Below, piece by piece: positions 33,579-42,742 of a DNA stretch of 64,000 nt. The stretch comes from an uncultured Ruminiclostridium sp. (lineage in GTDB: Bacteria > Bacillota > Clostridia > Oscillospirales > Ruminococcaceae), in contig CAKSTB010000001.1 of assembly GCA_934490165.1 (NCBI GenBank), positions 62,001 to 126,000 of the forward strand, in the 5' to 3' direction. The notes below the pieces were generated by a model that was not told where the DNA came from, searched no databases, and saw only the letters and a list, made by a program, of their open reading frames with translations. Within the stretch, counting starts at the first letter, position 1, and every line of letters begins with the position of its first letter. Both the position numbers and the translations under genes were made by a program.

Positions 33579-34655
33579 TCAGATAAGATAAGATAAAATT
33601 GCAAGGTTTGCCGCAGACTCGATACACGGTACGGCGCGCGGTACAATGCAAGGGTCATGCCTGCCTTTTATGTTAAGTGTTTCTTCTGTCATAGTCGTAT
33701 AATCGACTGTCTGCTGGGGTCTTGATATAGACGGTGTGGGCTTTACTGCCGCACGGAAAATTATCGGCATACCGCTTGTGATACCGCCTAAAATACCGCC
33801 GTGATTATTAGTCCTTGTTCTGATCTCATTGTTTTCAATGCAGAACTCGTCATTATTCTGACTGCCGAACATATTTGCAACATCAAAGCCCGCGCCGAAC
33901 TCAATGCCCTTTACGGCAGGAACGCCGAATACTATCTGCGAGATCCTGTTTTCGATACCGTCAAACATGGGTGAACCTATACCTGCGGGCAGACCTACTG
34001 CCGCATACTCTATAACTCCGCCGACCGAATCAAGATTTGCGGACGCATTCGCTATAATATCTCTCATCTGCTGTTCCACAGAAGCATTTATCAATGGAAG
34101 ATAACGGCTTCTGACCTGCTTTAATTGTTCTGCGTTTACATCTACCGGGTCATAGCGCTCATCACTTGCGTCCATAATTGACAGTATATGTGCACCTGTG
34201 GTGATACCCTTGCTTTCAAGTATCTGAGATGCGAGCGCTCCCGCAAATACCAGCGGAGCGGTGATCCTGCCCGAAAAATGTCCGCCGCCGCGCAGGTCGT
34301 TACTGCCGTTGTAACGTACATATCCCGTGTAATCCGCATGACCGGGACGCGCAAGATGGCTTACGCTCTTATAATCTGCCGAATGCTGATCTGTATTCTG
34401 TATTACGGCGCAAAGCGGAGTGCCTGTCAGCACACCGTCTACCATTCCTGATACTACGTTTGGAAAGTCCTTTTCACTGCGCATTGTGCTTGTGCCGTCT
34501 TTTTTAGGCGCGCGTCTTGCCATAAAGTCAAGTACTGTGTCAAAATCTATCTCAGTGCCGCCCGGAAGTCCGTCTATTACAACACCTATTGCCTTACCGT
34601 GAGATTCTCCGAATATAGAAACGGAGAGCTCTCCGAACTTAAACGCTGATGACAT
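33579..34655 (-). CDS. aroC: Chorismate synthase
   Basis: AroC makes chorismate from EPSP, the last shared step of aromatic amino acid synthesis; it needs reduced FMN. The 358-residue protein has the signatures GESHGKAIGVVIDGLPGG near residue 13, RPGHADYTGYVRYN near residue 105 and the RDPCIVPRAVPCIESA-type motif near residue 335. Its start overlaps the end of aroA by 17 bases. The order aroA-aroC on the minus strand indicates one operon. Confidence 0.95.
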   Translation of the reverse strand: MSSAFKFGELSVSIFGESHGKAIGVVIDGLPGGTEIDFDTVLDFMARRAPKKDGTSTMRSEKDFPNVVSGMVDGVLTGTPLCAVIQNTDQHSADYKSVSHLARPGHADYTGYVRYNGSNDLRGGGHFSGRITAPLVFAGALASQILESKGITTGAHILSIMDASDERYDPVDVNAEQLKQVRSRYLPLINASVEQQMRDIIANASANLDSVGGVIEYAAVGLPAGIGSPMFDGIENRISQIVFGVPAVKGIEFGAGFDVANMFGSQNNDEFCIENNEIRTRTNNHGGILGGITSGMPIIFRAAVKPTPSISRPQQTVDYTTMTEETLNIKGRHDPCIVPRAVPCIESAANLAILSYLI

Positions 34656-35856
34656 CTGCTATACCTCCGAGTGCTCTGAAGTCGTTAAAAAATCCGGGAT
34701 AGGACTTGTTTGTGCATTCAGCGCCTTTTATTATTACATCGCCTGTTGAACGAGTTGCCGCAACAGTGCCCGCCATTGCTATCCTGTGGTCGTTATAGAA
34801 GCGTACCGTTCCGCCTGTAAATGCTTCTACAGGGAATATCTCAATGCTGTCACTGTGAGCGACCGCTTTTCCGCCGAGATCGTTTATAAACTCGGTGGTA
34901 GCCGCCAGACGGTCGCATTCTTTTATGCGTAATCTTTCGCAGTTTATTATTCTGCAAGGCTTTTTCCAGAAGCTCATCATTACAGCAATCGCAGGGACGA
35001 GGTCGGGAATATCCGATGCGTCTATTATTGATAAATCACCGCCGTTTCTGAACTTGTCGGCAATATCAACTATAGCCTTATCGCCCTGAACACTGTTCAT
35101 ATTAAGGTTTGAAAGCTCTATATCCGAGCCTGCGCAGTTTGCGGCAAGGAAGAATGCGCTCTGCGACATATCCGCTTCGACAGTGCAGTTATGCGGTTGA
35201 TATTTCTGACCGCCCTTGATAAAATATCCGTTTTCCGTTTCGGTGACTCCAACGCCGAACTGCTCCATACAGTCGATCGTGATATTCACATACGGTCTTG
35301 ATTCAAGCCGTGTGGTGAGTATTATTTCACTGTCTTCTTTCAGTACAGAAAGCGCAAACAAAAGACCTGTTATAAACTGTGATGAAACACTGCCGTCTAT
35401 ATAATATTTTCCGCCGCGGAGCTTACCTTTTACTCTATATGGCATGGCAAGCGTTTCAAATGTCGCACCGTTATCGGTCATCGGCATAATAATAGGTGTT
35501 ATTGGTCTTTCCGGTAATTTTCCTCTGCCTGTAAACTCAGCCTCGCAACCGAACGCAGAGAAGATCGGGAGCATAAATCTCAGCGTTGAGCCGCTTTCAA
35601 AACAATCGATTGCCGCCGTTTTTGCGGGCTCTGCTATTCCTTTTACATCATAGCTTCCGTTTTTGCCTTTGATCTCAGCTCCGAGCGCAGTCAGCGCATT
35701 TATTGTTGCGTGCGAGTCCATACACTCAAGCAGATTGTCTATATGAGTTATACCGTCGCACAAAGCCGCACATATAAGCATTCTGTGTGAAATGCTCTTT
35801 GATGGCGGCACTGTCAGCTTGCCGTGAAGCTTTGACGGTGCTATTTTTATATCCAT
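34639..35856 (-). CDS. aroA: 3-phosphoshikimate 1-carboxyvinyltransferase (EPSP synthase)
   Basis: AroA condenses shikimate-3-phosphate with PEP. The 405-residue length fits class II enzymes. Motifs seen include PPSKSISHRMLICAAL near residue 18, RFMLPIF near residue 92, and the late IKECDRLAATTEFINDLGG and DHRIAMAG, all typical of EPSP synthases. The start lies behind AAAGGTGG and a promoter 35-65 bases upstream. It overlaps aroC. Confidence 0.95.
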   Translation of the reverse strand: MDIKIAPSKLHGKLTVPPSKSISHRMLICAALCDGITHIDNLLECMDSHATINALTALGAEIKGKNGSYDVKGIAEPAKTAAIDCFESGSTLRFMLPIFSAFGCEAEFTGRGKLPERPITPIIMPMTDNGATFETLAMPYRVKGKLRGGKYYIDGSVSSQFITGLLFALSVLKEDSEIILTTRLESRPYVNITIDCMEQFGVGVTETENGYFIKGGQKYQPHNCTVEADMSQSAFFLAANCAGSDIELSNLNMNSVQGDKAIVDIADKFRNGGDLSIIDASDIPDLVPAIAVMMSFWKKPCRIINCERLRIKECDRLAATTEFINDLGGKAVAHSDSIEIFPVEAFTGGTVRFYNDHRIAMAGTVAATRSTGDVIIKGAECTNKSYPGFFNDFRALGGIADVISV

Positions 35857-35890
35857 TGTGTTCCACCTTTGAACTGCATTTATCTAAATA

Positions 35891-35919
35891 ATAATACTAT
35901 AAATCAGCAAAAAAGTCAA
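35891..35919 (-). promoter_or_regulatory. Promoter of the aroA-aroC operon
   Basis: On the minus strand TTGACT (35919-35914) and TATTAT (35896-35891) are separated by 17 bases, about 35 bases before the aroA start. Confidence 0.7.
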
Positions 35920-35948
35920 GACAGACGACAGCTCCGGCATACTTAAAC

Positions 35949-35976
35949 AGCCGGTCGCCATATTCGGCAACCGGCT
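35949..35976. terminator. Terminator-like hairpin after the tetR gene
   Basis: AGCCGGTCGCC (35949-35959) pairs with GGCAACCGGCT (35966-35976), with one C.A mismatch in the middle. It lies 8 bases beyond the regulator stop on the minus strand. Confidence 0.55.
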
Positions 35977-35983
35977 TTATGTA

Positions 35984-36547
35984 TTACTTTTTACTTGCAT
36001 TTTCAAGAACCGTCTTAAGTGTTCCTGTAAGCAGGGTAGACATCTTTGTGATAAGATCGTCCGGCTCGCTCTTCATACCGCCCTCAAGCCAGTCAAGCAC
36101 TATTCCGACAATAGCGTATTTATAGAACGACGCTATGAATTTCTTATCATCATCGGACACGTTAAGTTCAAGCTGTTTTGACGCCTTGTCAATGAACTTA
36201 TTTGCAAAGTCCAGTGAAACGCTGTAAAGATAGCGCTCGATCGTTTCGCGGTGGAGCGAATTGTAAACGTGGTAGACAAGCTTCTTGTTCTCCTTTACAA
36301 AGCAGAGCCCTGATTTAAGCCCTTCTTCCCATGACTGACCGATAACCATCTCGTCAACAGATTTCTGCGCTTCGGCAAGGAAGATCTCTTCCAGAAGCTG
36401 ATATATATCACTGTAATGATAGTAGAATGTGTTGCGGTTTACTCCGCAGTCGTCTGTTATATTCTTGACTGTTATTTTATCTAAAGGCTGAGTGCTCAGC
36501 AGTTTTTTAAATGATTCCTGTATAGCTCTTTTGGTAAGTGCCGACAT
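35984..36547 (-). CDS. TetR/AcrR family regulator
   Basis: This 187-residue protein has a TetR HTH (about residues 8-48: IQESFKKLLSTQPLDKITVKN... NRNTFYYHYSDIYQLLEE) and a C-terminal ligand/dimer domain of the DhaS-like type (TetR_C_8 style, HYNSLHRE-like region near 100). It is transcribed away from the DUF308-MMPL operon, which starts 227 bases away, so it probably represses that exporter. A palindrome between them (36627-36656) is a candidate operator. Confidence 0.88.
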   Translation of the reverse strand: MSALTKRAIQESFKKLLSTQPLDKITVKNITDDCGVNRNTFYYHYSDIYQLLEEIFLAEAQKSVDEMVIGQSWEEGLKSGLCFVKENKKLVYHVYNSLHRETIERYLYSVSLDFANKFIDKASKQLELNVSDDDKKFIASFYKYAIVGIVLDWLEGGMKSEPDDLITKMSTLLTGTLKTVLENASKK

Positions 36548-36626
36548 ATTACCTCCGTTTTGTCTTAGTTTAGCTGTTTCCTTTTCTCCGGTTCATATTA
36601 TACAACATTTCTATTAAAAATTCAAG

Positions 36627-36656
36627 TTTTAGGCAGAAAAGCCTGTTTGCCTAAAA
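36627..36656. promoter_or_regulatory. Candidate operator between tetR and the export operon
   Basis: TTTTAGGCA (36627-36635) and TGCCTAAAA (36648-36656) form 9-bp arms separated by 12 bases in the divergent intergenic region. Confidence 0.45.
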
Positions 36657-36711
36657 ATCAGTCAATTTTTATCGATTGTCTGAAATTTGAACACCGGCAC
36701 ACGATTGACCG

Positions 36712-36740
36712 TTGTAGAAAGTGTGAAAACGGGATAAAAT
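36712..36740 (+). promoter_or_regulatory. Promoter of the DUF308-MMPL-repeat protein operon
   Basis: TTGTAG (36712-36717) and TAAAAT (36735-36740) are spaced by 17 bases, about 34 bases before the DUF308 start. Confidence 0.6.
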
Positions 36741-36773
36741 ATAGCTGTAAAGAAAAAGAAAGGACTGAAAACC

Positions 36774-37373
36774 ATGAGATTCATAAAACGTGCTAAAGCA
36801 GCTTATATTTCCGCTTGTGCCGCAATTTCGGTGATCGGACTTATACTGATAATATTCCCGCAGATCTCAATGCTTGCTGTATGCTATATGCTCGGTATTG
36901 CCGCTATAGTATTCGGTGTCGTTAAGATCACGGGATATTTTTCGTCAGATCCTTACGGTCTGGCATTCCAGTTTGACTTTGCATTCGGTATCATAGCGAT
37001 ACTGCTGGGACTGATAGTAATTATTCACCCCGGTAATGTAATGGCTATCGTACCTGTTATAATGGGTATCTACTTTATGATAGACGGCATAATGAAAATT
37101 CAGACTGCTGTCGATGCAAAGCGTTTCGGCGTAAACGGCTGGTGGCTTATTCTCGTCAGTGCAATTGTTACGGGCGTAATCGGAATACTGTTACTCGTAA
37201 ATCCTTTTGAGAGTGCGGTAGCTCTTACGATCCTGCTCGGTATAACATTGCTTGCCGACGGCTTATCTAACATATGGATCGCCGCTTATACAGTCAAGGC
37301 TATAAAAAAAGAAATACACGCCGATGACAAAATTTATGTAGAAACAAGCAACAGGGAGGACAAAGATGATTAA
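36774..37373 (+). CDS. DUF308/HdeD-like membrane protein
   Basis: The 199-residue protein has about six closely spaced hydrophobic segments in the pattern of DUF308 (HdeD) proteins, such as AAISVIGLILIIFPQISML and IIAILLGLIVIIHPGNVMA, which are near-repeats of a two-helix unit. The tail is charged. It overlaps the MMPL gene by 8 bases (ATG inside the end of this gene). It is likely an accessory membrane component of the exporter. AGAAAGGA precedes the start. Confidence 0.8.
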   Translation: MRFIKRAKAAYISACAAISVIGLILIIFPQISMLAVCYMLGIAAIVFGVVKITGYFSSDPYGLAFQFDFAFGIIAILLGLIVIIHPGNVMAIVPVIMGIYFMIDGIMKIQTAVDAKRFGVNGWWLILVSAIVTGVIGILLLVNPFESAVALTILLGITLLADGLSNIWIAAYTVKAIKKEIHADDKIYVETSNREDKDD

Positions 37374-39456
37374 GCTAGGCAAATGGATAACAAAGCACAG
37401 AGTGATCATTCTTATTGTTGCGGTCGTACTGCTGATACCCTCGGTACTCGGTATGGTAGCAACAAGAATAAATTACGATATGCTCAATTACCTGCCCGAC
37501 ACTATGGAAACCATACAGGGTCAGGACATTCTGCTGAATGACTTTGGCAAAGGCGCATTCAGTATGATAGTTGTGGAAGATATGGAAGCGAAAGACGTTT
37601 CCGCTCTCAAAGAAAAAATAGAGGCGGTCGATCACGTTGACTCGGTAATATGGTATGATTCGATAGCAGATGTTTCAATACCTATGGATATTCTTCCGGA
37701 TAAGATAAAAGACGCATTCAACACCGATCATTCAACGGTGATGGCGGTATTCTTCGATACATCGACATCAGCCGACGAAACAATGGATGCTATCAACACA
37801 ATAAGAGATGTAACAAATAATCAGTGCTTCGTTTCCGGTATGTCCGCAATGGTAACCGACCTTAAGAACCTTTGCGAACAGGAAGAGCCGATATATGTAG
37901 CTATTGCGGTCGTACTCGCAGTAGTGGTAATGATGCTCTTTATGGATTCGTTCCTGATACCGATAATCTTCCTAGCAAGTATCGGTATGGCTATTCTCTA
38001 CAACCTGGGCAGTAACTACTTCTTAGGTGAGATAAGCTACATAACAAAGGCGCTTTCCGCTATCCTACAGCTCGGTGTTACAATGGACTACTCGATATTC
38101 CTGTGGCACAGCTACAACGAGCAGAAGGTAAGATTTGACGGCGATAAGGAACGTGCGATGTCGCACGCGATATCGAACAGTATCATTTCTGTAGCAAGTT
38201 CTTCTATCACAACAATAGCCGGCTTCCTTTCAATGTGCTTTATGAGCTTTACGCTTGGTGCGGACCTTGGTATAGTAATGGCTAAAGGTGTTGTTTTCGG
38301 ACTTATCGGCTGCGTGACAATTCTTCCGTCACTTATCCTTGTATTTGATAAGGCTATCGAAAAGACAAGACACAAACAGCTTATGCCGAAATTTGACAAG
38401 GTGGCAAGGTTTATAACAAAACGTTCATGGATATTCCTTATAATATTCGCTGTACTTATCGGACCGGCGGTTTACGGTTACAACAATACCCAAAAGTATT
38501 ACGATCTGAGCCAGACAATGCCTCAGGATATGGACTTCGTTATCGCCAACACAAAGCTGAAGGACGATTTCGGAATGTCGAACGTTCATATGATACTTGC
38601 CGATTCAAAGCTGTCGCAGAAGGACGCAAAGGCGATGCTTGACGAGGTCGGAAAGGTTGACGGTGTTAATCTTGCGGTAGGCTTTGATTCACTTATCGGC
38701 TCGGCTGTTCCCTCAGATATGATCCCCGATTCAATATCCGAAGTGCTTAAGGGCGATAAGTACCAGCTTATGCTTGTAGGCAGTGAGTATGGTACGGCAA
38801 CAGACGAAGTCAATAATCAGGTAACAGAGATAAACAACATTATAAAGAAGTATGACAGCTCGGCAATGCTTATCGGTGAAGCTCCCTGTACGAAGGATCT
38901 TATCGAAGTAACCGACAGGGACTTCAAGGTAGTCGATGTAATTTCAATAGCCGCTATATTCCTTATCATTCTGGTAACCTTCAAGTCAATCTCGCTCCCG
39001 CTGATACTTGTGGCGGTAATCGAGTTCGCTATCTTCGTAAACCTCGGTATTCCTTGCTACACAGGTACAGAGCTTGCGTTCATCGCTCCTATCTGTATCA
39101 GTACGATCCAGCTCGGTGCTACCGTTGACTACGCGATCCTGATGACTACAAGATATAAAAAGGAACGTAATAAGGGCAATGACAAGAACGAATCGATCTA
39201 CACGGCACTTAAAGCTTCGATACCTTCAATCATCGTAAGTGCGCTCGGCTTCTTCGCCGCAACATTCGGTGTAGGTATTTATTCAAATGTAGATATGATA
39301 AGCTCACTGTGTGCTCTTATGGCAAGAGGCGCTATCATCAGTATGGTATCGGTAATCCTGTTATTACCCGCTATGCTCAAGCTCTTCGATAAGATCATTA
39401 TCCACACAAGCCTTGGCTTCAAAGAAGCAAGAGAAGCCGGTAAGAAGACGAACTGA
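37366..39456 (+). CDS. MMPL/RND family transporter
   Basis: This large membrane transporter of the MMPL type moves lipids or other hydrophobic compounds using the proton gradient. The 696-residue protein has an N-terminal membrane helix (about 12-30), an extracellular loop, then five further helices (about 175-315). The arrangement repeats in the second half from about residue 350. The QLGVTMDYSIFLWHS and QLGATVDYAILMTTR motifs hold the conserved Asp-Tyr pair in both halves. It overlaps the DUF308 gene and precedes the repeat protein by 14 bases. Confidence 0.88.
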   Translation: MIKLGKWITKHRVIILIVAVVLLIPSVLGMVATRINYDMLNYLPDTMETIQGQDILLNDFGKGAFSMIVVEDMEAKDVSALKEKIEAVDHVDSVIWYDSIADVSIPMDILPDKIKDAFNTDHSTVMAVFFDTSTSADETMDAINTIRDVTNNQCFVSGMSAMVTDLKNLCEQEEPIYVAIAVVLAVVVMMLFMDSFLIPIIFLASIGMAILYNLGSNYFLGEISYITKALSAILQLGVTMDYSIFLWHSYNEQKVRFDGDKERAMSHAISNSIISVASSSITTIAGFLSMCFMSFTLGADLGIVMAKGVVFGLIGCVTILPSLILVFDKAIEKTRHKQLMPKFDKVARFITKRSWIFLIIFAVLIGPAVYGYNNTQKYYDLSQTMPQDMDFVIANTKLKDDFGMSNVHMILADSKLSQKDAKAMLDEVGKVDGVNLAVGFDSLIGSAVPSDMIPDSISEVLKGDKYQLMLVGSEYGTATDEVNNQVTEINNIIKKYDSSAMLIGEAPCTKDLIEVTDRDFKVVDVISIAAIFLIILVTFKSISLPLILVAVIEFAIFVNLGIPCYTGTELAFIAPICISTIQLGATVDYAILMTTRYKKERNKGNDKNESIYTALKASIPSIIVSALGFFAATFGVGIYSNVDMISSLCALMARGAIISMVSVILLLPAMLKLFDKIIIHTSLGFKEAREAGKKTN

Positions 39457-39470
39457 GAAAGGACAACAGC

Positions 39471-42400
39471 ATGAAAGAGATAAGAAAAAAGATCATAAAG
39501 ATAGTTTCAATAGTACTTGCAGCCGCAATGATAGGCACATCCTCGGGTCTGCTTGCATTCGCCGCACAAAGCGGTAATGATGACAATACATCATCATCGG
39601 TTTCTGACAGCACAACGACCGGTAGCAGTGAAAAGAAGCACTCCGACACTGACGGCAAGGAAGAAACAGTATACATAATCGCCAACGCAGACGGTACAAC
39701 AAAGAAGGTTATTGTCAGCGACTGGCTGAAGAACGGTTCACAGAGTGCATCGATCTCTGATGAAACATCACTCAAGGATATCAAGAACGTCAAGGGTAAC
39801 GAGAGCTTCACAAATGACGGCGAGAACTACACATGGGCTGCCGACGGAAGCGACATCTATTATCAGGGTACGACCGACAAGGCTCTTCCCGTTGATATGA
39901 AGATCACATACACGCTTGACGGAAAGACGGTAACTCCCGATGAGATAAAGGGCAAGAGCGGTAAGGTTACGATCCGCTTTGACTATACAAACAATGAAAA
40001 GCGTACCGTAAAGGTTGACGGCAAGAGCATGGATATGTATGTTCCTTTCCTTATGGTAACAGGAACAGTACTTGATAATGAGAAGTTCACTAATATTCAG
40101 GTCACAAACGGTAAGCTTGTAAACGACGGCGACAGATCCGCAGTTCTCGGCTTTGCACTTCCCGGTATGCAGGAAAACTTAGGCCTTGACAAAGACGATT
40201 ACGAAATTCCCTCATACGTTGAGATAAGCGCAGATGTCAAGAATTTTGAGCTTATGACCTGTATGACGATCGGAACGACCGAGCTGTTCAACGAGGTCGA
40301 TACCGATAAGCTCAGCATGGACGACATCGACGGTACTATCAAGGAGTTTACAGACGCTGTAGATCAGCTCTCTGACGGTTCTTCACAGCTGTATGACGGT
40401 CTGGTAACATTATTTGAGAAATCGGGTGAGCTTGCAGACGGTACAAAGCAGCTCGCAGATGGTGCAGGAACACTCTATGACGGCACAGGCTCACTTGTAA
40501 GCGGTGTAAATGATCTTAAAACAGGTGCAGACGCACTGAATACAGGTGCGGTACAGTTAAAAGACGGTACGGTTTCTCTGGTAGCCGGCATCAAGGATCT
40601 TAAGACAGGTGCGGAAGCACTTGACAGCGGTGCAGGACAGTTAAAGGACGGCACAGGAACACTTGTAAGCGGTGTCAACGATCTTAAGGACGGTGCAGAC
40701 GCTCTAGACGGCGGCGCAGGACAGTTAAAGGACGGTACAGGTTCGCTTGTAAGCGGTGCAAATGACCTTAAAGACGGTGCAGATGCACTTGACAGCGGTG
40801 CAGGACAGTTAAAGGACGGTACAGGTTCACTTGTAAGCGGTGTAAATGACCTTAAGACAGGCGCAGATGCACTGAATACAGGTGCAGGACAGTTGAAGGA
40901 CGGTACAACAGCCCTTGTAAGCGGCGCAAAGGATCTTATAGCCGGCGCAGATCAGCTTAACAGCGGAGCTGCTTCACTCGACAGCGGCGCGGCACAGGTT
41001 GAAAGCGGCGCAGGACAGGTAAGCACAGGAGCTTCCGACCTGAGCAAGGGGCTCGGACAGCTTTCGTCAAACAGCGAACAGCTTAACGCAGGAGCAAAGC
41101 AGGTTTTTGAAACACTGTTATCAACCGCCGAAACACAGATAAAGGCATCGGGTCTTACTGTTAATACGCTTACGATAAAGAACTACAAGACAGAGCTCAA
41201 CAAGCTTGTAAGCTCACTTGATAAAGATAAGGTATACGACCTCGCATATAATACGGCACTTAAAAAGGTAACCGCTGAAGTTGAAAAGAATAACGATGCT
41301 ATTACGGCAGGTGTTACTCAGGCTGTACAGGCAAAGGTTCTTGAGGCAGTTCTCAAATCCGCAGGTTATGAAATGACGGCAGAGCAGTACAATGCCGCAG
41401 TAAAGGCTGGACAGATTCCCGAAGCGGTACAGAAGCAGGTCAATGCCGCAGTAACGGCACAGATGGCAACAGATAACGTAAAGGCTCAGATAAGCACGAA
41501 TGTTGAAGCACAGAAGACACAGCTTATTGATCAGAATATGAAGAGCGAAGCTGTAACAACTCAGATAAACGAAGCAGTTGAAAAGGCTGCGGCAGGTCAG
41601 ACAACGATAAAGAACCTTATCACTCAGCTCGACTCCTACAATCAGTTCTATACAGGTCTTACAACATATACAGCCGGTGTTGACAGTGCATACAGCGGTT
41701 CGCAGACGTTGACGGCAGGTGCATCACAGCTTTACAGCGGTACTAAGGATCTTCACAGCGGTGCTACACAGCTCAAGAATGGCACCGAGCAGCTCACAAG
41801 CGGCGGTTCAACACTTATAGCGGGTGTTAATCAGCTTGACAAGGGTGCAAGCGATTTGAAGGACGGCACGGCAAGCCTTGTAACAGGCGTAGGTACACTT
41901 CAGAGCGGCGCAACACAGCTTGACAAGGGCGCAAGCGATTTGAAGGACGGTACGTCAAGTCTTGTTACAGGTGTGGGAACACTTCACAGCGGCGCATTAC
42001 AGCTTGATAAGGGCGCAAGCGACTTAAAGGACGGCACGGCAAGCCTGGTAACAGGTGTAGGTACACTCAAGAGCGGCGCTACAGATCTCAATAAGGGCGC
42101 AAGCGACTTAAAGGACGGCACAGCAAGCCTCGTTGCAGGCGTAAACACACTTTATGACGGTGGCGTTAAACTTGATAACGGTACAGGCGACTTAAAGGAC
42201 GGTACAGCAAGCCTTGTTGCCGGCGTTGGTACACTTCATAGCGGTGCATTACAGCTTCATGACGGCGCAGGCGACTTAAAGGACGGTGCTGATAAGCTCA
42301 ATGACGGTGTAGCAACTCTTATTGACGGTGTAAAGCAGTTAAGGGACGGCGCTAAGGAACTGAATGACGGTATGGACGAGTTCAACGAAAAGGCTGTCAA

Positions 42401-42566
42401 GAAGATAGTTGACGCTGTTGACGGTGATATTGCAGGCCTTATCGACAAGCTGAAAGCTACAGTAGCCGCAGGCAAGGATTACGATACATTCGGAGGTAAG
42501 TCCGATAAGACAGAAGGTACTGTAAAGTTCATTTACAGAACCGAGAGCATCTCAGCCGATGAATGA
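39471..42566 (+). CDS. Giant heptad-repeat exported protein (YhgE/Pip-like repeats)
   Basis: This 1031-residue protein has an N-terminal membrane segment/signal (about residues 8-30) and a globular region (about 60-270). Two arrays of a 28-residue unit (four heptads; consensus LKDGTxSLVxGVxxLxxGAxxLxxGAxx) follow near 330-530 and 775-960, separated by an Ala/Gln-rich coiled coil. The repeats match those in YhgE/Pip-type proteins, but the C-terminal ABC-2-like membrane domain is absent; it ends EGTVKFIYRTE. It lies 14 bases after the MMPL gene in the TetR-controlled cluster. A structural partner of the exporter is a reasonable guess. Confidence 0.75.
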   Translation: MKEIRKKIIKIVSIVLAAAMIGTSSGLLAFAAQSGNDDNTSSSVSDSTTTGSSEKKHSDTDGKEETVYIIANADGTTKKVIVSDWLKNGSQSASISDETSLKDIKNVKGNESFTNDGENYTWAADGSDIYYQGTTDKALPVDMKITYTLDGKTVTPDEIKGKSGKVTIRFDYTNNEKRTVKVDGKSMDMYVPFLMVTGTVLDNEKFTNIQVTNGKLVNDGDRSAVLGFALPGMQENLGLDKDDYEIPSYVEISADVKNFELMTCMTIGTTELFNEVDTDKLSMDDIDGTIKEFTDAVDQLSDGSSQLYDGLVTLFEKSGELADGTKQLADGAGTLYDGTGSLVSGVNDLKTGADALNTGAVQLKDGTVSLVAGIKDLKTGAEALDSGAGQLKDGTGTLVSGVNDLKDGADALDGGAGQLKDGTGSLVSGANDLKDGADALDSGAGQLKDGTGSLVSGVNDLKTGADALNTGAGQLKDGTTALVSGAKDLIAGADQLNSGAASLDSGAAQVESGAGQVSTGASDLSKGLGQLSSNSEQLNAGAKQVFETLLSTAETQIKASGLTVNTLTIKNYKTELNKLVSSLDKDKVYDLAYNTALKKVTAEVEKNNDAITAGVTQAVQAKVLEAVLKSAGYEMTAEQYNAAVKAGQIPEAVQKQVNAAVTAQMATDNVKAQISTNVEAQKTQLIDQNMKSEAVTTQINEAVEKAAAGQTTIKNLITQLDSYNQFYTGLTTYTAGVDSAYSGSQTLTAGASQLYSGTKDLHSGATQLKNGTEQLTSGGSTLIAGVNQLDKGASDLKDGTASLVTGVGTLQSGATQLDKGASDLKDGTSSLVTGVGTLHSGALQLDKGASDLKDGTASLVTGVGTLKSGATDLNKGASDLKDGTASLVAGVNTLYDGGVKLDNGTGDLKDGTASLVAGVGTLHSGALQLHDGAGDLKDGADKLNDGVATLIDGVKQLRDGAKELNDGMDEFNEKAVKKIVDAVDGDIAGLIDKLKATVAAGKDYDTFGGKSDKTEGTVKFIYRTESISADE
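40483..40960 (+). repeat. 84-bp coding repeat array 1 in the heptad protein
   Basis: At least five tandem 84-base units encode LKDGTGSLVSGVNDLKTGAD-type 28-residue modules. Some adjacent copies are nearly identical at DNA level, suggesting recent duplication or gene conversion. Confidence 0.85.
41841..42330 (+). repeat. 84-bp coding repeat array 2 in the heptad protein
   Basis: Five to six tandem 84-base units encode LKDGTASLVTGVGTLxSGAx modules. They differ from array 1 in having KGASD or HDGAGD linkers, so each array homogenised on its own. Confidence 0.85.
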
Positions 42567-42585
42567 TCTATAACAGAATAAATTT

Positions 42586-42624
42586 AAGGCTCTGTCGGGG
42601 GCAGTACTCCGACAGAGCCTTTTC
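42586..42624 (+). terminator. Terminator after the heptad-repeat gene
   Basis: Bases 42586-42598 and 42609-42621 form a perfect 13-bp stem with a 10-base loop and a TTTT tail. Confidence 0.85.
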
Positions 42625-42697
42625 ATATTATTTTATTACAAATGTCACATATGAAAATTCCGTTTGTAACTGGCGCAGACGGATTTTTTGCGGTATA

Positions 42698-42713
42698 ATC
42701 GTTACAGAACGAT
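42698..42713. promoter_or_regulatory. Dyad at the ABC-exporter promoter
   Basis: ATCGTT (42698-42703) and AACGAT (42708-42713) flank ACAG and overlap the end of a TATAAT (42694-42699). The -35 region is poor, as at regulated promoters; the adjacent response regulator is a candidate binder. Confidence 0.4.
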
Positions 42714-42742
42714 AAAGCGATAACCGAAAGGAGAAAACATAT

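Noticed and set aside
40483..42330. CRISPR or satellite array
   Set aside because: The 84-bp repeats are in frame, encode 28-residue heptad modules and have no spacers.
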